Numbered from the stretch's first letter, positions 1-11,307 are shown. The stretch is DNA of 64,000 nucleotides from Platerodrilus igneus (GCA_036346225.1 JARFIW010001459.1:62001-126000), one strand, 5' to 3'. The notes: generated from the sequence alone by a model not told the origin. Numbers and translations are program-made.

Positions 1-1873
1 TTTTCTATGGTACTATATTTCTGTTCGGTTTCATTTAGGGTTCTGAATGCGTAGCTGATGGGTTTATCGCTACCTACTTTTCCTTGTCTCAATACTGCGC
101 CTAATGCTACATTCGATGCGTCTGTCGTTAGTATAAATGGTTTTGAAAAGTCTGGGTATTCTAATACAGGGTGATTCGTTAATATGTTTTTAATTTTGTC
201 TACGGCTTTAATAAATTCTGGGGTGTGTTCAATTTTGTTTCCCTTTTTTAAACAGTTTGTCAGGGGTTTGGTTATCTGAGCGTAACCTTTAATGAATTTG
301 CGGTAGTAACTACTAAGTCCTAGAAATCCTTTAATTTCTTTGGTTGTTTTTGGTAGAGGGTAATTTAGAACTGCATTTGTTTTGTCGGGATTTGGCATTA
401 CTGCTTGGGGTGTTATGACATGTCCTAAAAATGATACTTCTTTTTGTAAAAATTCACTTTTGTCTAATTGTACTTCGAAATGTGCTTGTCTTAGTCTTTC
501 AAATACTTCTCTCGATCTTTCTATGTGTTCTACCAATGATGTGGAATAAACTATGAGGTCATCTAGGTACACAAGGCATTTTTCATTGTGTATTCCTCGT
601 AATATATTGTCCATAACCCTCTGGATAGTAGCGGGTGCGTTCTTTAATCCAAATGGCATTCGTTTGTACTCGTAATGTCCTCTAGGTGTGCTGAAGGCTG
701 TTTTTGATATATCTTTTTCTTCCATCTCTACCTGATGGTATCCTGATGCTAGGTCTAATGTTGAAAAACATTGGCATTTGCCTAATTTGTCTAAAATTTC
801 GGTTATATTTGGTAGTGGATATTTGTCGTCTACCGTTTTTTCATTTAACTTTCTATAGTCTATTACCATTCTGTACTTTCTCTTTCCGGTTGCGTCTAAT
901 TTCTTAGATACTATTAACACGGGGCTGCTCCATGGTGAGTTGGAGTGCTGGAATATATCTTGGTCTAATAAGTCTGCTACTTGTCTGTCAGCTTCTTCTT
1001 GGCTTGCATGAGGTAGTCTATATGCTTTTGTAAAGATTGGCTTATTGTCTGTTAGCTCAATATTATGTTTTACTGTGTTAGTGAATGTTAGGAGTATTCC
1101 TTCGCAGTGGAATATGTCGCGGTATTCAAAACATAAGTTTTTAATTGCTCTTTGCTCTTCTTGATTGATGTCGGTGTTAAAGCGGATGTTAGTTAAATTT
1201 TCTCTTAACATTTTGTCATGTTCTATTGGGTTGTATTCGTTTTCTAAATTTTCGTCTATTTGCATTTCGTTTAATTCTTCTACGTTAATTGGGTCTGTCA
1301 ATGATAGTTCTGCGGGATAGTCGTTTGAATTTAATATCGTTGTGGTTGCATAATTATCTTTTATTTGTACTCTAGCGGTTGGGGTTTCTACTCCTTGTTG
1401 AAACGTCATATGATTTATTATTCCTATTTTTTTGTTAGATTTTACTGGGATTCTTATTTTTCTTTCCGTTCGGGGTTCTATTGTGTATTTTTGTTCGATT
1501 TGTGTATTTTTCCGTATTTCGTCCTTAATAAGCGTTTTTTAATGTCACTGTTGGGTCCTAATTTTCTTAGAAGGTCCATTCCGATTAAACCGTCATATCT
1601 GTCGTTAAATTCGAATACACAAAATTTATGTTTCATTTTAACATTAAATGTTCTTGGTAAGGGTATATTAGCTACGAATTGGTGTAGTGTTGTTTGATGG
1701 GCTGTTTTAATTTTAAATGGTTTTTTTTCTACATAAGCTAAATAATGTTTTTGTACGGTTCTGGGGCTAATTAATGTTTTTGAGGATTCGGTATCGATTA
1801 ATAGTTTAAATTCGGCGTGGGGTATTTCTATATATGGTAGTACTAAGTGATTTATGTTATTTAAGTTTATTAA
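1..1873 (-). pseudogene. pol: Errantivirus-like Gypsy pol (protease, RT, start of RNase H), truncated by window edge
   Basis: Minus-strand polyprotein of a Gypsy-superfamily (Metaviridae) LTR element. From its upstream end: an aspartic protease with the active-site-like motif LLIDTES near 1790 and the downstream motif GLIGMDLL near 1590; then a reverse transcriptase with the catalytic box VYLDDLIVYS at about 545-572; then the start of RNase H with TTDAS near 115-130. The frame opens just upstream of the gag stop, one base back from the gag frame, as expected for -1 frameshift expression of pol in errantiviruses. The frame changes once between protease and RT at the run of six T at 1535-1540, so this copy is broken. 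RNase H remainder and integrase lie left of the window. The protease has Glu where the family usually has Gly (DTG). Family assignment is from motifs and order; the lineage is inferred. Confidence 0.87.
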
Positions 1874-3096
1874 GTTTGGTCGTCTATGAATTGGTCCATT
1901 TGAAAATTTGAGTTCGAGTTTTCTTCGTCGTACTCCTCGTAAGTTTCGTATTGTTCGTCGCGTTCATAAGTTTCTGCATGGTTTGATTCATCGTTCGTAC
2001 CTGTCTGAATGTAATTTTTCTGGTCAGTGTCAAATTTTTTTACTTCTTTGTGAAATAGTTCTACCGATGTAAAATTGCGTTTCTGATGAGGGTTTTGTCG
2101 GATACGTGTTATCTTTGTATTTTGTCTGGTGTTACCAGATGAGGTGTCCATTGGTGTTGGTTTATAATAATTATTAGGGTTGCTATGATTATTATTCATT
2201 GGTGTATTTCTATTGGGGTTTGCGTTGAATGCTGGTCTTTGTTGGTTTAGATTTTGATTATATCTTGGTTGGAATGCGGGTTTCATAAAAGTTGGGTTAA
2301 ATGTTGGTTTTGAAAAATGTTTATATTGATTATTAAAATTCGTATTGTTGAAATTTGGGTTATTAATTCGCGGTTGATTTGTTTGTGCGTTAAAGGGTGT
2401 AAATTTTTGTTGAGGGATTGTTTGTCTTGTATCTTGTATAGTTTTTATTGGTGAATAGCTTTTATTTGCGTTGGGGTTGTATAGTCTGTTGCGGTAATAC
2501 ATTACATTTTCTTCTTCTATTACTAGGTTCATAGCTTCTTCTAGATTTTGTGGTCGTTGGAATCTGATCTTATCCGATAGTCGTTCTGGTAAAGCGTTTA
2601 TATACGTGTTCAGTGCCATTTTGTCATACATTTTTGTTTTTAAATGTCTAACGTTTTGATCGGGTTCTTCGATTTTTAATTTTGTTAGTATTAAACTTCT
2701 CACGTCTTGGCATTTCATTCCGAATTGATAGGGGGATTGATTATATTCCATTCTAAGGTTTATTAAGTCTCATACCAGGCATTTTATGTTACGTTGGTTT
2801 CCAAAATATGCAATTAGTAGCTGTTTAAATTCTTGCCATTCCTGTAAATCGTCCCTACTGGCGATTAAGGTTAGTGCCCTTCCGGTTAGTTTACTTATTA
2901 TCAAGCGTATAAGCACTGAATTTCTTGCGTTATCTCCGGGTTTGTAGAAGGTTTTTAGGAACATTTTGGCTGCTCTAATAAAATTTTCAAAATGCGCTTG
3001 CATGTCATCAAAGATTTGGATTGTTTCCAAACAAAGCTTCATGTCAGCGCTATTCTTTTTGGGTAAGGGTTGCTTTCGCTTTTGGGTAATTTTCAA
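1870..3096 (-). pseudogene. gag: Errantivirus-like gag with one in-frame stop
   Basis: Two blocks in the same frame, 3096-2773 and 2769-1870, are separated only by a TGA at 2770-2772. The first block has the helical capsid-like region seen in insect errantivirus Gag. The second continues it (ECxDVRSL-like stretch, here KCQDVRSLIL) and then passes into a long Asn/Gln/Pro-rich tail. I see no CCHC zinc knuckle, which fits the gypsy/17.6 type of Gag. Total about 409 codons if read through. The pol frame follows in the -1 frame. The single stop may be a point mutation or a sequencing error; either way this copy reads as non-functional. Confidence 0.8.
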
Positions 3097-3152
3097 AATG
3101 TTTTTTTTTAAATTGAGGTTTATTTCGCTATGTATATCGTTATTTTAGCTTC

Positions 3153-3540
3153 GGATTTATTAATTTTCCGTTTGGGTTGGGTAATTTGGAATTTTGTAAA
3201 AAATTTGGGTTGATTTTACTATTTGTGACGTTAATTATGTTTTGGATGTATTAATTTTCCGTTTAGATTGAGTAGTTTCAAATTTTGTAAAAATTGAGGT
3301 TGGTTTTGCTATTTGTAGCGTTAATTTTGCTTTGGTTTTATGAATTTTCCGTTTAGATTGGATAATTTCGAATGTTGTAAAAATTGGGGTTGATTCTGCT
3401 ATTTGAAACGTTATTTTTGGTTTGGATTTTTAATGTTTTATTTAGGTTGGGTAAATTCCAATTTTTCTAAAAATTGAAATTAATTTTGCTATTTGTAGCA
3501 TTAATTTTGGTTTGGATTGGTTAATTTTCAGTTTAGACTG
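3153..3540. repeat. ~90-bp tandem repeat in the element leader, about 4.3 copies
   Basis: Units start near 3158, 3251, 3340, 3429 and 3519, each opening with a variant of AATTTTCCGTTTAGATTG and containing TTTTGCTATTTGTAGCGTTAA. They lie between the 5' LTR and gag of the minus-strand Gypsy element, so they are part of its untranslated leader. Units differ by scattered substitutions and small indels. Confidence 0.85.
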
Positions 3541-5005
3541 CGTCGAGTTATTTTTAAAATTGTAATTGCTGTTATTTGTACTTAGTTACACAGTGCGGTA
3601 GTGAATTTGTGAAATTTATACTCGATAATGTTTATTTAATTACCGTAGCCTTGAATTTGCCTGTTTCTATCTCGCGGCTTTTAATTTGTCTTGACTTTCT
3701 GCTTTCTCAACAATCTGGAGTGAATAGATTTGTTCTCGCGATATTTACTTAGCTTTGTGTTAGTTTAGTTCTGTTAATTTGTAATTATATCGGTTTTAGT
3801 TGAGTTGCATAAACGTATAGTTTGTCGGTCATGTATTCTAAATTTAGCTTGCAGGTTAATTACTTACTTGCGTACGTGCTGAATAGCATACACTATACCT
3901 GTTAAGCAATTAATATTTTTACTCAACGGTGTTAGTTTCAGTTTATAGAAATTAAATAATTCGCTTCTTTTACTCGCTAATTGCTTTGCATAAATGTTAC
4001 GTCTATTTATTTTTAGATATCTCCGTGATACACGACTTGTAATTAAATCTCTCCGTATTGTTGGTTTTCAAGTTGCAATTATGAGCGTTTTAATTAAAGC
4101 TTTTTACGATGACCGTTTAGCTTTACTCAGTATTTGTACTGGGATAATGCGATGAAGAGTAGTTTTAATTAAAAACGTTTAGCTTTTATTCCGTGTTTGT
4201 GCTGCAATTTATTTATAGATAGTTTTCATTAAATGCTGGGTGTAATTTCATGCGCTTTTATTATTCCGTGATGGATTAATTGTGTTGCTTTATACTATGC
4301 AAAGGTTCTGAAAGCGATTTCTCTGAGGTAATAATGATGTTGCGTTCGCGGACGTTGCTTATCTGCGGATGGCGTTTTAGGTTACGGTGGTTTTAAGTTA
4401 CCGTAGTTTCAGTTACTGCAGAGTGTTTTGCTGTAATTTATAAAGGTCAATATTTTAAATAATCGTTCCGTAAGTGCTTGTTTGAAGAATTACCTTTGGC
4501 TTTAGAATTAATTTGCGTTCTGTCTTTTTAGTTTACCGGGTTAAACGTGCGTTTTGTATCTCGGTAGTTAATTTTTCGTATTTCGGTATTAATGGATGTG
4601 CGTCCGTTATTTTTGGTTTATTTTTGAGTTTGTTCTAATAATTGTGATAAGAATCTCTTAAACATCAAGAAAATCTCTTTTAAATAATCAAGTCTCTTTA
4701 AACATTCGTCTCATAAAATGTTTGAAAATAATTCTCTTTGTAACTATTTTCAAAAAAAAATATTGGCATAGAATAACATTCATAATATAATAAATGGTAA
4801 TCAAATAATAACATAATAAAACTAGCATATATCAATTATAGTTTGTGAAATCAATTGGTATAAATGGAAATGAACTTACATTAATTTCTTCATCTGTTTT
4901 TTTGTGGGCTCGATCGATGCTGTATCTCGTCCACGTTGGTTTGTTGCTGGATTTAGACTATTTTTGTTTTTCCTCCAACCTGGTTTGGGTTCTGTCAAAA
5001 TTGCG
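3541..5005 (-). other. Untranslated leader of the Gypsy element, no gene seen
   Basis: AT-rich stretch of about 1.5 kb between the tandem repeat and the putative primer-binding site. I see no coding signal on either strand. It contains several related short motifs (ATAATCAAGTCTCTTTAAAC-type stretches near 4650-4720) but no clear repeat. Interpreted as leader because it sits between LTR and gag. Confidence 0.5.
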
Positions 5006-5640
5006 AATTGAAATTCTTGGTCACCAATTTTCCGATTTTTGGATTTTTAGTGCCCTTTTGACATTCGTTACTCTGCGCCTGTTAAGGTTTGGGCCTTTGG
5101 AGCGGTGTTTTTAAAAACAATTCCGAAGACTTAACAAATTTATTTTAACTTGAAACAGAAATTACAATGGAATTTTGAATAACTTGTATAATAATAACTT
5201 TAATCAAAAAAATAATAATTGTACTAAGGCGAGTAGTCTAGGTAGACAACAATGCAAAAGCTGTAATACTCAGACTGATTGCCTTAATTTAGTAGCTTGA
5301 ACAACGAAGTATGGAGGTCGAAGACTGACTTACGGGCCTTGAGCTCCCGGGCTTTTTATAATAACCTGCCCCTCACACGGCTGTGGGAACTTGCAGATCT
5401 CATGTCTGCTTTTCTCTTAATTGTACACTTTATTACAATGTAACAATTTTATTTGTAAGTAATTGCGGTATGTTAACCGCCTGTGAGCTGCCACCTGCAG
5501 TATCACTGCCCTCTCGGATGCAAAGTTGCATGTCCGTTCTCATGAACTGTCGATAACCTCTCTGGGTTATCCTTGTATTACATTGTTGCAATGAACTTAT
5601 ACTTTATTTAACAATTTCTAATAATTCCTATTAGATTCAA
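5006..5640 (-). mobile_element. 5' LTR and primer-binding site of the minus-strand Gypsy element (outer edge uncertain)
   Basis: Read on the minus strand, TATAAAAAG (complement of 5352-5360) is followed about 30 nt later by an initiator-like TCAGTC, and AATAAA (complement of 5139-5144) lies further down: a promoter/polyA layout typical of an LTR. A plausible primer-binding site, TTGGTGACCAAGAATTTC on the minus strand, lies at about 5010-5028. It has the same form as the better supported site of the 12.9-20.2 kb element. The second LTR is outside the window, so the outer end (between about 5440 and 5640) cannot be fixed. Confidence 0.55.
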
Positions 5641-5764
5641 TATATTCAATAGATATAGATAATTGGGGGATACATAACTCGCATTATATGGGAGGCTTCG
5701 CATATAACATCAAGCGGTTCTGCCTAGGCTTTTCTGCCATCGGAAATACAAAATCAATCATCTA

Positions 5765-6267
5765 TAATGGTAGCATTCAGAAAATGGGAACTACATGAAC
5801 TCCCGTCACTAATGCAATCTAAGTAGCGAGTGTGGAGAATTAAAATATCGAGCGAAACAGAAAAGGTTCGGTAGATATTACTGGCGTTGCAAAGTAGAAA
5901 ATATGATAATAAAGAGGAAAATGCTACTAGCTTTACACATGCCTATGTGACCAATGTGAAAGTGTATCTAAACTCTCAAACTTTTTTTCAAGGTCGCATG
6001 AACCTTGATTTTAAACACAACGAATATTTACCGGCGTACTTGTCTTATGCAATTTTTATGGAAAAATACTACCCGGACAAGACATCTAATAATTGTTTAT
6101 TGCACTACGGTAAGTTTAAAGGATCGCCTGTGTTTGTGATTGATTGTCGTCACCAGCTTGAAAGTCTCAAGGATGCAACAGTAGACGTAAGAATGAAATT
6201 GGAAGCTTCAAAGAGTTTTGAACCGTCGATGAAGGCTTATGCTTTAATTATATGCGACTATGTTTGA
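5765..6267 (+). pseudogene. MCP: C-terminal part of a Polinton major capsid protein (F54H12.2-like)
   Basis: The open block 5887-6267 ends in FVIDCRHQLESLKDATVDVR, which aligns with VVIDCSRQNETLKSGTVDIR of the capsid gene at 50.6-51.8 kb in this window. The preceding part (FRKWELHELP near 5775) matches the equivalent FRGWELHEY region there, but a stop and a frame change intervene. This family (annotated in many insects as F54H12.2-like) is the double jelly-roll major capsid protein of Polintons. Only the last ~40% remains and it is on the plus strand directly upstream of a DUF8207-like gene, unlike the complete Polinton, where capsid and DUF8207 are on opposite strands. Old, inactive fragment. 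Confidence 0.75.
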
Positions 6268-6331
6268 ATATAATCCGATCACGGAAATTGTTAATCGATT
6301 TATTCACAATTAAATAATCTATATTGTTTGT

Positions 6332-7190
6332 ATGTTTTTAAATCCTCCAGCTAATGCAGGATTCTGTACGAAAACAGTTTGTGGAGTACAAAAAGAGGTA
6401 CACCACATCTCAGCAAAAATTCAAGGAGGCACACAAAAACTAATCGACCCTGTGCAAGCCACCGCATCCCATTTACAAGGTACTACGAACAAAATACCAC
6501 TTGTAGAGAAATGTTAAAGTCGAAGACACGGACGTAACTTTTAAGAAAATTAAACAACCTATTCTGGAGGGCCTTAAACATCTTTATTATGCAGATGTGC
6601 TGACCCGAGATCAAGACAAAAATATAGACAAGTCTGTTTATGGAGTAAAGTATAATTCTCAAACCGATACATGGAGTTTGAATAAAGTGTGTTGGGAATT
6701 GATATATAACCTTAAACAATAGGGTAATATACTGGCACTAGAGGTATATACAATCTGCTAACTTTTAAAAAGATCAACAACAAAGACGGCGATTTCAGTC
6801 CACAAAAAAATTTACTAGAATACTTGGACATGATCGGATCAGTATCGATTATTAGATGAAAGTTTATTTCATGTACGTTACAAGATTTAACAGGATTCTC
6901 TACAAATAACAAGAAATTTGATAAATATATGCTAAAAAATTCCCCAGATCTTCGAAGAACGCCTAAAAGCGTGCTCACGGGTAAAGGTTTGGGTTTACAT
7001 AAACGGTTTTAGAAAAAACCAACTGCCAGTTCTGTTGTGTACGTATATTGGAACAATATTCACGAATTAATCGACCGGTTAAAATTGTTGCACGCATCCA
7101 ACCAGGCTGGAAATATAAGCGAGGAAAACAAACGAAATGGTGTCAATAATAGAAGAATTAAAAGAGGGTATAATAGAATAAGCATAATAA
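6332..7190 (+). pseudogene. Degenerate DUF8207-like Polinton gene
   Basis: Scattered blocks in different frames match the intact DUF8207 gene at 54.8-55.8 kb: a GVKYNSQTDTW block near 6645, a TGTRGIYNLL block near 6730 (compare KGTPGLYELL), and YWNNIHELIDRLKLLHASNQ at 7044-7103 (compare YWNDPNELVDRLRLLVSSQT). The N-terminal 61-codon block 6332-6517 has the coiled, helical look of the family N-terminus. Several stops and frame changes make it a pseudogene. The function of DUF8207 proteins in Polintons is not known. Confidence 0.65.
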
Positions 7191-7501
7191 TACTATTGCT
7201 TAGTTTTAAAATGTCTATGGATCGCTTTGGACGTTCTGAACGTAAGGGATTGCAATTTAGTCAACGAGGACCCCTGGACGCGGCTTTGTAATAATTGCAA
7301 ACGGTGAGGGTACGACATGCAGGAGAAACTCCTAGTCAATATATCGTAAACGAAAGATGATAGCGATTGTGTTTCTAAAAAATTTGTTTTTAATCTCGTA
7401 AACCGAGCATTTACCCACTGTCTAAAAAGTAAGGAAGATATTGTGCGCAAGACTGTAGTTTACAATGCAAGAAATCAACGTATCACACAGCTTAGTCCTG
7501 C

Positions 7502-7515
7502 TGTTCAAAAATGAG
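7502..7515. repeat. Left target-site duplication of the SINE
   Basis: TGTTCAAAAATGAG, identical to 7812-7825. Perfect 14-bp direct repeats flanking the tRNA-headed element indicate LINE-mediated insertion. Confidence 0.9.
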
Positions 7516-7811
7516 GGCGGCTCCGTGGCGTAGTGGTATGTGTGTGACTACTACGCCCAAGGTCCCGGGTTCGAATCCCGACACGGTCCGCTTGAAAAAT
7601 GTTAGGCGAGCATTTTTCACAAAAATACACCCTCGTTCGGATGAGAGGTAAAATGGAGGTCCCGTGTGTGAGTGTTGTCACGCACGTTAAAGATCCCTAC
7701 CTTGCTTGGAACAGCAAGGGTTCGGCAAAATTCAAAATTTTCCAGGTAACAAAAACTCGCTTCCTGGCCAGTGTAGTACCTTCGGGTGGAGCATTGGAAA
7801 ATCACATGTAA
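7516..7811 (+). mobile_element. tRNA-derived SINE, full length, with 14-bp target duplication
   Basis: The 296-bp element starts with a tRNA-like head: A box TGGCGTAGTGG (7526-7536) and B box GGTTCGAATCC (7568-7578), the internal RNA polymerase III promoter. The acceptor stem pairs poorly, so it is not a working tRNA gene. A unique body follows that includes the segment GGAGGTCCCGTGTGTGAG (about 7655) and CACGTTAAAGATCCC (about 7684). No poly(A) tail is seen. It is flanked on both sides by the exact 14-mer TGTTCAAAAATGAG, so both ends are well fixed. It lies inside the decayed fibre-like gene. Confidence 0.87.
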
Positions 7812-7825
7812 TGTTCAAAAATGAG
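7812..7825. repeat. Right target-site duplication of the SINE
   Basis: Second exact copy of TGTTCAAAAATGAG. The reading of the fibre-like gene resumes immediately after it. Confidence 0.9.
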
Positions 7826-8082
7826 ACGCAGCAACTAAACTGAATGTAGACAAAAAACTTGATAAGCTTGTATCTAATGTGAGAGCATTTGTACAGTTGT
7901 TTATGAATTTGAATACCACATCTCCAACCAACGATCAAGAACTTCTCCTTGCACTTTCATCGATTTATAGTGCATCAACAGAAGATGCTAGAAATAGTTA
8001 TTATAAGCCGAAACTCGAACTTACCCAAAAGTGCAACTACAAATTGATGAATCGCTTAGTCTAGCTTCAGTACTACACCGAC

Positions 8083-8307
8083 ATGAGTAAAGAAATCATC
8101 GTAAAAGGATTGCTTAAACGGACTTGCAAAAATCTGTCCTGGCATACTATCCTTAAACCTGTAACAAGAGATCCCTTGCAATTTGACTTGGCGGAATTTC
8201 AATCTTACGCTCACGTTAATAAAGGTTACACAGCAAGCGTGAAAAAACTACCAAAACTCCCTAACACCGCCCGAGAGAGAATATCAAATAACAAATTACC
8301 GACAATT

Positions 8308-8309
<2 letters not shown>
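8083..8309 (+). CDS. Hypothetical ORF next to the Polinton fragment
   Basis: Open frame MSKEIIVKGLLKRTCKNLSW and onwards, about 75 sensible codons before it runs into the (TA)n tract, where the frame reads only Ile/Tyr. It follows the fibre-like gene by 18 bases on the same strand and may be the next gene of the same old Polinton fragment. I do not recognise the family. It has no counterpart that I can see in the complete Polinton at 42.9-58.9 kb. Confidence 0.3.

Positions 8310-8340
<31 letters not shown>
8310..8340. repeat. (TA)n microsatellite
   Basis: Pure TA run; marks the junction between the Polinton fragment and a LINE fragment. Confidence 0.95.
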
Positions 8341-8343
<3 letters not shown>

Positions 8344-8345
8344 AA

Positions 8346-9345
8346 AAGAAACTGACTAACACGAAGAGGAGGTCATGGGAATTATTCGTGAAAAGACTCT
8401 TACAAACCGACGCCTGGGGATATCCTATAAAATCACTCAGGGTAAAATTAAACCACAGATGACTTTTCGACATTAATAAAACAAGACAGTACATACACAA
8501 AAACCTGGGGCTGCGACACCACTACTACAAACACTTTTGTCAAGACAACACTGTCAAACAACGACTCAGACGAAAAGGAGTAATTGACAGAAACAACGTA
8601 GGTAACCGACCATGGAACAGACAAGATGAGAACTTAAATACTTTCACAGAAAACGAAGTGAGATATGCACTATGCCAATCAAAGACCAGGAAAGCATCCG
8701 GACCGGATGAAATTCTTGCGGAGATTAGCATAGCAACATAGCAGCAAGATAAATTAATACCTACGCTAACAGCACGGTACAACGAATGCATACGACAAGC
8801 GGTTTTTCCGAACATCTGGAAACAGGCGAATGTCGTGATTATCCCCAAAGGAAAAGGTGAAGACCCCAAACAACCAGGTTCTAACCGACCCATATGCCTT
8901 TTAAACACCCTTGGAAAAACGTACGAAGAACTACTACCTAAACGAATGCAGAACCACAGACAAACCACAGGTGTACACCCAAGACAATACGGCTTCACAG
9001 AAAACAAATCGACCGAGGACGCCATCAACAAAGCAATACAAACCATCAAGCCTTTGGTGGCCTTCGCTTTATACCGGACTTACGAACTAAACTGTCCATC
9101 ACAAATGTACCATTCCTTTAGGAGCTACTGCAAGGGCATGTACGTAACCCTACAAGGCACGGAGAGCAATACCAAACACATCAACAAAGGTTGAACTCCT
9201 AGAAAAACTGGACACCGTTGACGAAGTGTTGTCGACGACATCTTGCTGGTGGTTGAAGGCAATTCCAGAAGGGAAATTGAACGCAAGCTAACATCGCCCT
9301 AACCCAAACACAAAGTTGGTGCAAAATGAAAATTACACACGGAAA
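8346..9345 (+). pseudogene. R1/Jockey-type LINE reverse transcriptase fragment
   Basis: Plus-strand fragments of a non-LTR retrotransposon RT: a pre-RT block with SKTRKASGPDEI near 8680, the fingers block VVIIPKGKGEDPKQPGSNRP at 8829-8889 followed by LLNTLGKTYEELL, the QYGFTENKSTEDAI block near 8985, and a DDILLVVEGNS block near 9235 that is the catalytic (F/V)ADD-type motif region. The segment between the last two is largely missing and there is an in-frame stop near 8740. Both ends are truncated; the left end abuts a (TA)n tract. It is a different family from the LINE at 35-40 kb. Confidence 0.75.
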
Positions 9346-9842
9346 TAATGCTTTTTATTAACGCGAATGAATTTAATGGCTTTATACATGCAATTAGATT
9401 CGTTTTATGGCGGTCGAAACGTATTCAATTGCATTTTTACGCACAGAAAACTAATTAAATAAATCGTTTAACTTGCAGTTGCTTCCTATATCATTTGCAA
9501 ATGCAATAAGATTAATATGGTTTTTACGCGAATGTATTAAACGGGTTTGTATTTATCTCTTAGAATAATACTCATCTTTATTAGGTATATAAGACTTTAG
9601 TTATACAGGGTCTTAAGGTTTTTATAAAATTAAATAATTAAATAATAATAATAAATAATAAATAAATTAAATAATGGCTTTTGTGTTTTAATGATAATGA
9701 AATACTCTTATATTTATACAAGTTAATGAAAATGCAATTAATTTGAAAATATCAATTTGTTTGCGTTTCCTTCCCTTTGGATGGGTTTTATGTATAGAAC
9801 TCTGTTTTCAATGACCACTGTAACTTCATTATCACGTCAATA

Positions 9843-9914
<72 letters not shown>

Positions 9915-10974
9915 CTTATATATCTTACATTTATTTGTTCGGTATTGGTCAAAATTTAACAAATTAGTTCAAATATATCAACATCGATTGATGCGCTTCG
10001 ATTTAGTTTGACCGTTATCAAAATATCTAAGAAATATAGAATTGATGTTGCATTTAGAAGTATTTAATTTTTGTAAATACATATATACATAATTGTATTT
10101 AAAATTATTGTTATTACAGTTAAATAGGAATTATTGAAAAAGTTTTATTTCTAAAATTACATCACAACACCTATTAAAATTGTTTGATAGTATCCACTAA
10201 CAATTAATTATGTATTTCAAATGTGAAAGTATAATGAACGAATTAATATAATCTAAAAAGCCATATGATATTTTTATTAACCGATTAGGAGAATTTAAAA
10301 CAGGGTAATCAATAGGAATAGTAAAATAGATTTAAGCGTAAAATTATATAAAACAAATTAGATTGTTTGTACTTACTTAGAATGTTTTTAAATTTTAGTT
10401 TTGTACAATATTATGAAAAAATGTTTATAAAACCATTTTTATCTGTTTTTGAATTTATGGCGTTTCTATGTCTTTGTGTTTATATTAATTCTAAAATTTT
10501 ACTTTTTGTGTCATGTATTTCTATACCTAAAATGTTTATCTTGTCAAATTTTAAATTACGTTGTTTGCTTATAGCATGATTAAAAAGCGCAGTACACTTG
10601 TTGTTCGCTTATATAGGACATTTGTGTTAGTAATATCGCGTGTTTTTATATTATTTTGTACTTCCAATATAGGTCACTAAAATTTTTGCAATTTATTTAA
10701 TACATGGTATGTGTTCTATATTTGTCTGTAATATTCGGCTTCAAATTATTGAAAAATCTGTATCACCCATAAAAACAATATCCTGATTACTGGCAGGGCT
10801 GTGAGTAGACCACGTTATCTATGTGTGTGTGTGTTTGTGCGCGCGAGCGCGTGTGTGTGTGTGTATGTAAATTCCACATTTGTTCTGAAGTTATACTTTC
10901 TAGTCCCGCAGGTTTTCGTAAACCAGGCCGCTGAGATATTATGTTGCGTTTTTGTGTCTTCCCTTTCGGCTTAC
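9346..10974. other. Gene-free AT-rich stretch with (TA)n and (GT)n tracts
   Basis: No ORF here has protein-like composition on either strand. It contains an interrupted (TA)n/TATG microsatellite at about 9841-9925 and a GT/GC-rich microsatellite at about 10819-10866 (alternating TGTG with a GCGCGCGAGCGCG core). Otherwise unassigned. Confidence 0.6.
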
Positions 10975-11307
10975 TTAGTTCAGGAGCCCAAGATTATTAA
11001 TTTTTTCCATAATATTGTTTTTTGTGGCTACACTTACATCTTCATTACTAGTTCCGCTGGCTTCGTCGCTATGCTTATTTTTATTTTCATTTCTAATGTC
11101 TTTGTTATCACTTTCACTGTCATCTTCAATCGAATCGGAGTCATGCTCACTTTCTATAACACATTCCCAGTCAAATTTTGTCACTTCTAATTCGTCATTA
11201 TCCGGTAGGGTGTCGTCGTTAACCTCTTCAAACCATTTCATAACTGTCTCTACGTAGTCTTTGCCGGTTATCTTTACTCGTTTAGATGTACTGGGGAGTG
11301 ATTCCAT
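10975..11307 (-). pseudogene. N-terminal fragment of a piggyBac-like transposase
   Basis: A 110-codon open frame from ATG 11307. It has a basic start (STSKRVKITG), an aromatic block (VMKWFEEVNDD) and then a long acidic Asp/Ser/Glu-rich stretch with SEHDSDSIEDDSESDNKD. This composition and order are typical of the poorly conserved N-terminus of PGBD/piggyBac-like transposases. The catalytic DDD domain is absent: downstream sequence does not continue the family. Just upstream lies the 17-bp palindrome at 11386-11402. Assignment rests on composition rather than catalytic residues. Confidence 0.45.

Larger units (their letters stand above)
7211..8064 (+). pseudogene. Polinton-associated fibre-like gene (MSMDRFGR N-terminus), split by a SINE
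   Basis: Starts MSMDRFGRSERKGLQ at 7211, right after the DUF8207-like gene; the complete Polinton has an M-x-x-D-K-F-G-R gene in the same place (55830). Further on, blocks reading NARNQRITQLSPAVQK (about 7460-7511) and, beyond the SINE, DAATKLNVDKKLDKLVSNV (about 7828-7885) resemble the 'NxKITNL...DAATKxYVD' repeat of phage-type tail-fibre and needle proteins. A further block runs to the stop at 8064. Stops at about 7289 and 7513 and frame changes show decay. A structural, perhaps receptor-binding, role is inference from the motif only. Confidence 0.5.

Noticed and set aside
7517..7592. A functional tRNA gene
   Set aside because: A and B boxes are good, but the acceptor stem does not pair well and the sequence is the head of a SINE bounded by target duplications.
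11015..11257. Plus-strand Ser/Leu-rich 80-aa ORF
   Set aside because: Antisense shadow of the acidic piggyBac-like N-terminus.
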